A stretch of 13,365 nt of DNA from Bacteroidia bacterium (GTDB taxonomy: Bacteria; Bacteroidota; Bacteroidia; Bacteroidales; Azobacteroidaceae): positions 1 through 13,365 of the forward strand of contig BNTT01000075.1 of the NCBI GenBank assembly GCA_025996815.1, written 5' to 3'. Below the pieces are notes generated by a model, which saw only the letters and a program-made list of their open reading frames with translations, was not told the origin of the DNA and ran no database searches. Shown here piece by piece: positions 8,484-13,365 of the stretch. The stretch's first letter is position 1, and every line of letters begins with the position of its first letter. Position numbers and translations under genes: made by a program.

Positions 8484-9215
8484 CTAAAAATGAGGCTGTG
8501 GAAACGGCGTTTGCGGTGCGCCGAAAGCGTTGTCCTCGTCAATATCGTGGAAGATGAGTAGCCCCTGGTCGCATTTCATCACTTGGGCGGGGTATGCTTT
8601 CACCACGTTGTGGTTGTGCGTTGTCATGATTACGGCGGTGCCTTGCGTGACGCAAATTTCGTGGAGCAGTTGGACGATGCTGTTGCCCGACTCCGCGTCG
8701 AGATTGCCCGTTGGCTCGTCTGCCAGAATGATTTCGGGGGAATTGAGGAGGGCACGCGCAATCACGATGCGTTGCTGTTCGCCGCCCGACAGTTCGTGGG
8801 GCATCTTGTAGCCCTTGCTTTCCATATCCACCTGGGTCAGCACCTCCTCGATGCGCATACTAATCTGCGTTTCGTCGCTCCAGCCGGTTGCGCGGAGCAC
8901 AAATTCCAGATTATCGTTGACCGAGCGGTCGGTGAGCAGTTGAAAATCCTGAAACACGATACCGATTTTTCGCCGCAGGAGGGGGATGTGTTTTTTCTTC
9001 ATTCGCGTCAGGTCGTAGTCAAAAATGGCAGCCTCACCGCTCTCAATCGGCATTTCGCAATACAGCGTTTTCAGCAGCGAACTTTTGCCCGACCCCACTT
9101 TGCCCACGACATAGAGAAATTCACCCTTGTGCTGCGTGAAAGTGACACCCCGAAGGATGCTCTGGTCGCCGCGACTAATCTCGACATTCTCGTATTTTAT
9201 CAAAATATCTCTCAT
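8484..9215 (-). CDS. ftsE: Cell-division ABC ATPase FtsE
   Basis: FtsE is the cytoplasmic ATPase that works with the membrane protein FtsX to control cell-wall hydrolases at the division site. The 243-residue protein has a complete ABC nucleotide-binding domain: Walker A GKVGSGKS (38-45), Q-loop VFQDFQLL (87-94), signature LSGGEQQR (142-149), Walker B IILADEP (162-168), D-loop NLDA (171-174) and switch histidine in TTHNH (His200). [10 protein letters not shown] followed by [15 protein letters not shown] and the compact length are FtsE/LolD-like; the [18 protein letters not shown] and [18 protein letters not shown] stretches favour FtsE. A 20-residue Pro/Phe/Asp tail ([20 protein letters not shown]) extends past the domain. 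No ftsX is adjacent. The gene has its own promoter facing away from nagB. Confidence 0.85.
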   Translation of the reverse strand: MRDILIKYENVEISRGDQSILRGVTFTQHKGEFLYVVGKVGSGKSSLLKTLYCEMPIESGEAAIFDYDLTRMKKKHIPLLRRKIGIVFQDFQLLTDRSVNDNLEFVLRATGWSDETQISMRIEEVLTQVDMESKGYKMPHELSGGEQQRIVIARALLNSPEIILADEPTGNLDAESGNSIVQLLHEICVTQGTAVIMTTHNHNVVKAYPAQVMKCDQGLLIFHDIDEDNAFGAPQTPFPQPHF

Positions 9216-9235
9216 AGATTACACCTTAGATTGCG

Positions 9236-9243
9236 CAAAGGTA
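9236..9243 (-). promoter_or_regulatory. Promoter -7 box for ftsE
   Basis: CAAAGGTA reads TACCTTTG on the minus strand, a perfect TAnnTTTG, 21 nt upstream of the ftsE start. The leader would be only about 14 nt. No TTTG is found at the usual -33 distance; that region is A/T-rich. Confidence 0.6.
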
Positions 9244-9265
9244 CAAAAAAAATTGTTGGAAATAA

Positions 9266-9295
9266 TTTGTTTTTGAAAAATTTTATGTACCTTTG
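9266..9295 (+). promoter_or_regulatory. Promoter for nagB and the sugar transporter
   Basis: TTTG (9266-9269) and TACCTTTG (9288-9295) are separated by 18 nt, close to the Bacteroidota consensus spacing. Transcription should start near 9302, about 23 nt before the nagB ATG. No operator-like palindrome was seen apart from the symmetry with the ftsE promoter. Confidence 0.75.
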
Positions 9296-9324
9296 CCGAA
9301 TAATTCTAAATTATATATCGTTTT

Positions 9325-10128
9325 ATGAGATTAATTATACAAAAAGATTATCAGGCACTATCGCAATGGGCGGCTCAGTATGTGGCAGGGCGCATCAACG
9401 AGGCTAAGCCGTCGGCGAAAAAACCGTTTGTATTGGGCTTGCCCACGGGGTCGTCGCCGCTTGGGATGTATGATGCCCTGGTGGAATTGCACAGCAAAGG
9501 AGAAGTTTCATTCAAAAATGTGGTAACATTCAACATGGACGAATATGTGGGCTTGCCGGAAAAGCATCCGGAAAGTTATCACACGTTTATGTGGGACAAC
9601 TTTTTCAGCCACATCGACATCGACAAAAAGAATGTGAACATCCTCGACGGCAACGCGAAAGATTTGGAGGCGGAATGTGCCAACTACGAAAAACGCATCG
9701 AAAAAGCGGGCGGCATCGACCTCTTCTTGGGCGGTGTGGGACCCGACGGACACATTGCATTCAATGAGCCGGGCTCGTCGCTGACGTCCAAGACGCGCGT
9801 GAAGACGCTGACGAAAGACACGATTATCGCCAATTCGCGCTTCTTCAACAACAACGTAGCGAAAGTGCCGAAGACGGCGCTAACAGTTGGCGTACAGACG
9901 ATTATGAACGCGCGCGAGGTGCTGATTTTGGTGAACGGACACAACAAGGCGCGGGCATTGGCTCAAGGCGTGGAAGGCGCAGTGAGCCAAATGTGGACAA
10001 TCTCGGCGTTGCAGATGCACGAAAAGGGCATCATCGTGTGCGACGAGGCGGCTTGCGGCGAACTGAAAGTGCAAACCTATCGCTATTTCAAGGATATTGA
10101 GAAGAAAACTTTGGATTCTAAAAAATAA
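9325..10128 (+). CDS. nagB: Glucosamine-6-phosphate deaminase
   Basis: NagB converts glucosamine-6-phosphate to fructose-6-phosphate and ammonia in the cytoplasm, moving amino sugars into glycolysis. The 267-residue protein aligns with E. coli NagB almost without gaps. The phosphate-binding [16 protein letters not shown] is at 37-52. The catalytic residues fall at the same numbers as in E. coli: Asp72 in FNMDEYVGL, Asp141 and His143 in [12 protein letters not shown], and Glu148. The residues of the GlcNAc-6-phosphate activator site (Ser151, Ser152, Arg158, Lys160, Tyr254) are also all present. The ATG at 9325 lies about 23 nt after the predicted transcription start. The stop is followed by three more in-frame TAA codons. 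A sugar transporter follows after 26 nt in the same transcript. No nagA or nagK is in view. Confidence 0.96.
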   Translation: MRLIIQKDYQALSQWAAQYVAGRINEAKPSAKKPFVLGLPTGSSPLGMYDALVELHSKGEVSFKNVVTFNMDEYVGLPEKHPESYHTFMWDNFFSHIDIDKKNVNILDGNAKDLEAECANYEKRIEKAGGIDLFLGGVGPDGHIAFNEPGSSLTSKTRVKTLTKDTIIANSRFFNNNVAKVPKTALTVGVQTIMNAREVLILVNGHNKARALAQGVEGAVSQMWTISALQMHEKGIIVCDEAACGELKVQTYRYFKDIEKKTLDSKK

Positions 10129-10137
10129 TAATAATAA
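10126..10137 (+). other. Four consecutive in-frame TAA stops after nagB
   Basis: TAA codons lie at 10126, 10129, 10132 and 10135, all in the nagB frame, formed by a (TAA)4 run inside the A/T-rich 26-nt spacer before the transporter gene. It ensures termination and gives an unstructured leader; it may equally be a simple-repeat by-product. Confidence 0.7.
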
Positions 10138-10154
10138 TTTTAAATTTAGTTCTT

Positions 10155-11429
10155 ATGACAACAAAAAATGCAAGTAAAAATTACACCCTGCCGATAATCA
10201 TTATGATTATCCTCTTTGGTATGATTTCTTTCGTAACGGGCTTGGGCGGACCTTTCGCCAATGTCCTGAAAGAACAGTTTGACGCGCCCAACTGGCAATC
10301 GCAGTTAGGCACTTTCTGTAACTTCTTAGCCTATCTTTTTATGGGTATCCCTTCGGGCATACTGCTGCAAAAGTACGGGTATAAGAAAACCGCACTCATT
10401 GGTATCATTGTCGGCATCGTCGGCATCGGTATTCAGTACCTCTCCGGACAGGTAGCCACATTCTCGGTTTACCTCGTTGGTGCCTTCGTGGCAGGATTCT
10501 CGATGTGTATCCTCAATGCGGTGGTTAATCCGATGCTCAACACGTTGGGCGGCGGCGGCAACAAGGGCAACCAATTGATTCAAATTGGGGGCTCGTTCAA
10601 CTCGCTCAATGCGACCATCGTTCCCGTACTGGTCGGCTATCTTGCCGGAGCCAATGCCACTATCGAAAGCGCATCCCCCGCACTGTTTATTGCCATCGGT
10701 CTTTTTGTGTTGGCATTCATCGTGCTGTGGGCGGTGGCTATCCCCGAGCCTAACGTGGAAACGGAGAAGGCTGCCGGCGAAAAAGACAAATACAGCGCGC
10801 TCTCGTTCCGCCACTTCATTTTGGGTGCGGTCGGAATTTTTGTATATGTGGGCGTTGAAGTGGGTATTCCCAACTTCCTGATTGTGTTTTGCAGCAGTGC
10901 CGATGGGTTGCATATAGACCCCGCTATGGCAGGCTCTATCGCGGGCACCTATTGGTTTCTGATGCTTATCGGGCGATTAGTTGGCAGTGCCGTTGGCAGC
11001 AAAGTTTCCAGCAAGAGCATGCTCACGTTTGCCTCCGGCTTAGGACTTATTCTGGTATTGTTGGCTATCCTGTTGCCCATCACCCACACGCTGCAAATGC
11101 CTGTGTTCAAGAGCGACATATCCTTTGGCTTGACCACGGTGCCTGTCAATGTGCTGTTGCTGGTGCTTGGCGGCTTGTGCACCTCCATCATGTGGGGCGG
11201 CATCTTCAACCTCGCGGTGGAAGGATTGGGTAAATACACCAAAATGGCTTCGGGCATCTTTATGACGCTTGTTGTGGGTGGAGGCGTATTGCCTCTGTTG
11301 CAAGGAGTTATAGCCGATTCTTGCGGCTATCTCGCCAGCTATTGGATAATATTTGCCGGCTTGGCTTACCTGCTCTTTTACGCGCTGGTGGGCAGCAGAA
11401 ATGTCAATACGGACATTTCGGTAGAGTGA
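10155..11429 (+). CDS. MFS sugar transporter, FucP/NagP-like
   Basis: This is an inner-membrane secondary transporter of the major facilitator superfamily, 424 residues with about 12 hydrophobic segments in two halves split by a charged central loop (about 197-220, EPNVETEKAAGEKDKYSALS). It most resembles the fucose/galactose/glucose:H+ branch (FucP/GluP, including NagP of Bacteroidota). Clues are the loop-2/3 motif GIPSGILLQKYGYKKTALIG (65-84), AVVNPMLNTLG (122-132) followed by NQLIQIGGSFNSLNA (139-153), and GRLVGSAVGSK (273-283) in the second half. Its position in one transcript with nagB makes N-acetylglucosamine or glucosamine the best substrate guess (NagP role), but that is inference. 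The acidic residue that E. coli FucP carries before the NP motif appears to be Asn121 here. A strong terminator follows 21 nt after the stop. Confidence 0.8.
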   Translation: MTTKNASKNYTLPIIIMIILFGMISFVTGLGGPFANVLKEQFDAPNWQSQLGTFCNFLAYLFMGIPSGILLQKYGYKKTALIGIIVGIVGIGIQYLSGQVATFSVYLVGAFVAGFSMCILNAVVNPMLNTLGGGGNKGNQLIQIGGSFNSLNATIVPVLVGYLAGANATIESASPALFIAIGLFVLAFIVLWAVAIPEPNVETEKAAGEKDKYSALSFRHFILGAVGIFVYVGVEVGIPNFLIVFCSSADGLHIDPAMAGSIAGTYWFLMLIGRLVGSAVGSKVSSKSMLTFASGLGLILVLLAILLPITHTLQMPVFKSDISFGLTTVPVNVLLLVLGGLCTSIMWGGIFNLAVEGLGKYTKMASGIFMTLVVGGGVLPLLQGVIADSCGYLASYWIIFAGLAYLLFYALVGSRNVNTDISVE

Positions 11430-11450
11430 TTTAGATTAAAATACGATTTT

Positions 11451-11483
11451 ACCCCCTATAATTTAACATAGATTATAGGGGGT
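11451..11483 (+). terminator. Strong intrinsic terminator after the nagB-transporter unit
   Basis: ACCCCCTATAAT (11451-11462) pairs perfectly with ATTATAGGGGGT (11472-11483), a 12-bp stem with a 9-nt loop. It is followed by TGTCTTA and preceded by GATTTT, so it could work in both directions. It is the clearest terminator in the window and sits 21 nt after the transporter stop. Confidence 0.85.
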
Positions 11484-11521
11484 TGTCTTACAATCATAGC
11501 GCAACATTCAAAAATTTGCAT

Positions 11522-11529
11522 TACCTTTG
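11522..11529 (+). promoter_or_regulatory. Promoter -7 box for the DUF5618 gene
   Basis: TACCTTTG matches the Bacteroidota -7 element exactly and is followed by C, as in the nagB promoter. It lies 53 nt upstream of the ATG at 11583. No TTTG was found 19-21 nt upstream, so the -33 side is weak or relies on an activator. Confidence 0.6.
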
Positions 11530-11582
11530 CAGCGTAAATCAACCATAAAACGAAAATATAAATAATTTAAAATTAAACAATT

Positions 11583-12059
11583 ATGTCAATCAAAGAACAG
11601 GAAGAAATTAAGCAAAAAGCTTACGCCGAAGCCCTGCGCTACATGAGCAACGCTAAGGACACCTTGCAAAAAGCCCGCAAGGAAGACGGCTATTATGTCG
11701 ACAAAAAGTATGTGCGCACCGCTTGCGGCACGGCGTACAACGGTGTGCTGCTCGCGCTCGACACCTATCTTGAACTCAAGGACGTGGAAATGCCCAAAAA
11801 GAAACGCAGGTCTATTGAGTTTTACACCGCCAACGTTGCCAAATTGGACGGCAGGTTGCTCACTGAACTCAATAGTGCCTACAACGTTTTACATTTGTGC
11901 GGCTACTACGACGGCGAACGGAACGCAAAGATAATAAAAACCGGATTTGATGTTGCCTACGACATCATTGAGCACATCAAGCCCAATCATGTGGTGGAAT
12001 TGCCGCCGCCATCGGCTAAGCCGGCATTCCTAAAGGCGCTATATTCAATATTTGTCTGA
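11583..12059 (+). CDS. DUF5618 family protein, HEPN-like helical bundle
   Basis: This is a small cytoplasmic, all-helical protein of 158 residues without signal peptide or membrane segment. I recognise it as DUF5618, a family largely limited to Bacteroidota and of unknown function. The layout suggests a HEPN-type four-helix bundle: a charged first helix (EEIKQKAYAEALRYMSNAKD, 7-26), then YVRTACGTAYNGVLLALDTY (43-62), RSIEFYTANVAKLDGRLLTE (76-95) and LNSAYNVLHLCGYYDG (96-111). The R-x4-6-H motif of RNase HEPN proteins is not evident, so nuclease activity is not claimed. The last 25 residues are proline-rich, then hydrophobic (PAFLKALYSIFV). It has its own promoter box and stands alone, convergent with a DUF4143 ATPase gene. 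The start is the first ATG after an A/T-rich leader. Confidence 0.75.
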   Translation: MSIKEQEEIKQKAYAEALRYMSNAKDTLQKARKEDGYYVDKKYVRTACGTAYNGVLLALDTYLELKDVEMPKKKRRSIEFYTANVAKLDGRLLTELNSAYNVLHLCGYYDGERNAKIIKTGFDVAYDIIEHIKPNHVVELPPPSAKPAFLKALYSIFV

Positions 12060-12070
12060 ATTGTGGCAAA

Positions 12071-12094
12071 TATTTTTTCAGACTATAAAAAATA
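12071..12094. terminator. A/T hairpin between convergent genes
   Basis: TATTTTTT (12071-12078) pairs with AAAAAATA (12087-12094) around an 8-nt loop, 11 nt after the DUF5618 stop. Either strand would give an A/T stem flanked by T or A runs, so it could be a weak two-way terminator. The all-A/T stem makes this uncertain. Confidence 0.3.
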
Positions 12095-12119
12095 GTGCAA
12101 AGCTCGCAAAAATAGTGCA
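12088..12119. repeat. Two copies of AAAAATAGTGCA, 20 nt apart
   Basis: The identical 12-mer occurs at 12088-12099 and 12108-12119, about two DNA helix turns apart, separated by AAGCTCGC. It lies in the 75-nt gap between the ends of two convergent genes, not in front of a gene. The origin and role are unknown; only two copies exist here. Confidence 0.6.
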
Positions 12120-12134
12120 TGGATGAAGAAATTT

Positions 12135-13365
12135 TTACTGTACAAACAAATGTCCCAGCGAAATCACATTTGTTCCGTCTTTGCGGGTATAAGAAGAATT
12201 TCCGGCGATGATAACATTCAGCGAAGCGCATTGAGCTACTTTTTCCGGGGTGAGGCGTGTAAGTAGTTTTTGCATATTGGCGGCTGCCTCGTCAATAGAT
12301 TCGGTTGACCCGAGTTTGACCTCAAAAGCAGCCCAGGTTTCGTCCGGAAGTTCCACTATTGCATCTATTTCCAAGCCCGAAGAATCGCGGTAATGGTACA
12401 CTTTGCCGTCGAGTGTATCGGCATAAATCCGCAAATCGCGTATTACCATCGACTCGAAAAACAAACCGTAGGTTAAAACATCGTTCAACAACGATTGGGG
12501 CAAAAAACGTAAAGCCGCAGCCGCAATGGAAGCATCAACAAAATGCCACTTGGATTTCACTCTTTGCTGAACAGAGGAGCGAATGTGCGTTTTCCACGAA
12601 GGTAATTCTTCCAAAATAAAAATTTCCGCCAATTGGTCTAAATATTTTCTGACAGTGCTTGCAGCAATGGGCGCGGTGTCGGTAAGTCCTGTTTCGACAG
12701 CCAGTTTTTCGAGTGAAACTTCGGTAGAAATATTGCGCGAAAGCGAGCGCATAAGCACGGCAACACGCTCGGGTGTTGGCGGAGAATTGAGTTGCTGCAT
12801 ATCTATAAATGCAATATTCTCGACATAATCAATCATTGCTTCGTGTGCAATTTCAGCAGTTTCACTCACAAGTGCAGGCATACCGCCACGCACGATAAGT
12901 TGTGCATAATCCCCAATGGTTGCACCACCCAAACCGCCTATTTGTGAGCCTTTTCTAAAGCAATCGAGCAAATTAACCATTTTTGTGGAATCACCGCTTT
13001 CTGCCAGCGACATAGTGCGAAGCGTGATACGGGCAAAACGACCTGCGCCGGTATGTGCCGAAATATCATCGCTGGGAGTTGCCGAGCCTGTTAGAATAAA
13101 TTGCCCTTTGGCGGCTCGTTGGTCAATTTCGTATCGCACTGCGTTCCAGATACTTGGAACTAATTGCCACTCGTCTATCAAGCGAGGTGTTTCGCCTTGC
13201 AATACGATATGCGGCATCAAAGAGGCTTGTTCGCGGATTTGTTCCGACTCGTCGAAACGCACACTGCTTGCCGAATGAAACATCGCCGTTGTTGTTTTGC
13301 CGCAATAACGTGTCCCCTTCAACAAAATGCCGCCCGTAGATTTCAGTTTTTTGCTGATTTTTTCG
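12135..13365 (-). CDS. AAA_14 / DUF4143 ATPase (N-terminus outside window)
   Basis: This is an ATPase of the common prokaryotic DUF4143 family, cytoplasmic, role unknown. The frame stays open to the window edge, reading EKISKKLKSTGGILLKGTRY before CGKTTT. The family normally begins before this point, so the start lies outside the window and the TTG at 13325 is internal. Walker A is GTRYCGKTT (codons 13290-13316); Walker B is RLIDEW (Asp-Glu codons near 13170-13175). FILTGSA is the sensor-1 strand, and GRFARITLRTMSLAE carries the arginine-finger region. A winged-helix part follows (SLEKLAVETGL, then TVRKYLDQLAEIFILEEL). The C-terminal nuclease-like fold has GLEIDAIV and FEVKLG, an ExD...ExK pattern. 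409 residues are visible. It ends VISLGHLFVQ. No frameshift is seen. Confidence 0.88.
   Translation of the reverse strand, partial: EKISKKLKSTGGILLKGTRYCGKTTTAMFHSASSVRFDESEQIREQASLMPHIVLQGETPRLIDEWQLVPSIWNAVRYEIDQRAAKGQFILTGSATPSDDISAHTGAGRFARITLRTMSLAESGDSTKMVNLLDCFRKGSQIGGLGGATIGDYAQLIVRGGMPALVSETAEIAHEAMIDYVENIAFIDMQQLNSPPTPERVAVLMRSLSRNISTEVSLEKLAVETGLTDTAPIAASTVRKYLDQLAEIFILEELPSWKTHIRSSVQQRVKSKWHFVDASIAAAALRFLPQSLLNDVLTYGLFFESMVIRDLRIYADTLDGKVYHYRDSSGLEIDAIVELPDETWAAFEVKLGSTESIDEAAANMQKLLTRLTPEKVAQCASLNVIIAGNSSYTRKDGTNVISLGHLFVQ

Noticed and set aside
12088..12119. Start of a CRISPR array
   Set aside because: There are only two 12-nt copies with an 8-nt gap, too short for repeat and spacer, and no cas genes are in view.

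Overview
The window reads as ordinary chromosome from a Bacteroidota bacterium, most likely order Bacteroidales. Three things point there: promoters have the TTTG / TAnnTTTG form instead of -35/-10, leaders are A/T-rich with almost no Shine-Dalgarno sequences, and the gene families (DUF4271, DUF5618, AAA-ATPase_like/DUF1703, Bacteroidetes OmpP1/FadL) are typical. GroEL also carries the Bacteroidales-like [20 protein letters not shown] stretch. No rRNA, tRNA, CRISPR array, integrase or transposase was seen.

Layout. 1-390 (+) is the 3' end of hisS. A hairpin follows, then a probable groES-groEL-DUF4271-hemD unit (460-3875, +). It has a 34-nt A/T spacer, a 20-nt duplicated spacer and a 13-nt gene overlap, and a likely extra promoter for hemD lies inside DUF4271. 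3877-5436 (-) is an AAA ATPase/PD-(D/E)XK protein, convergent with hemD and separated from it by 1 nt. A 219-nt divergent regulatory region leads to a secreted Gly/Tyr/Trp- plus Ser/Arg-rich protein (5656-6852, +) and an OmpP1/FadL-type outer-membrane barrel (6907-8469, +). ftsE (8484-9215, -) is convergent with the barrel gene and divergent from nagB (9325-10128, +). nagB and an FucP-like sugar transporter (10155-11429, +) form a clean two-gene unit with a strong promoter and a strong terminator. The right end holds a DUF5618 protein (11583-12059, +) and the 3' part of a DUF4143 ATPase (12135-13365, -, cut by the window edge).

How the genes work together. GroES/GroEL is the folding machine, and its unit also carries a membrane protein of unknown function and a tetrapyrrole-synthesis enzyme. 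The low-complexity secreted protein and the barrel are probably co-transcribed and both go to the envelope. NagB plus the transporter is an amino-sugar uptake/catabolism module. Two unrelated AAA-plus-nuclease-fold ATPases are accessory genes of unknown role.

I found no clear-cut undescribed system. The most unusual item is the secreted low-complexity protein at 5656-6852 with a palindrome over its promoter. A conserved protein motif that doubles as a promoter -7 box for hemD comes next.
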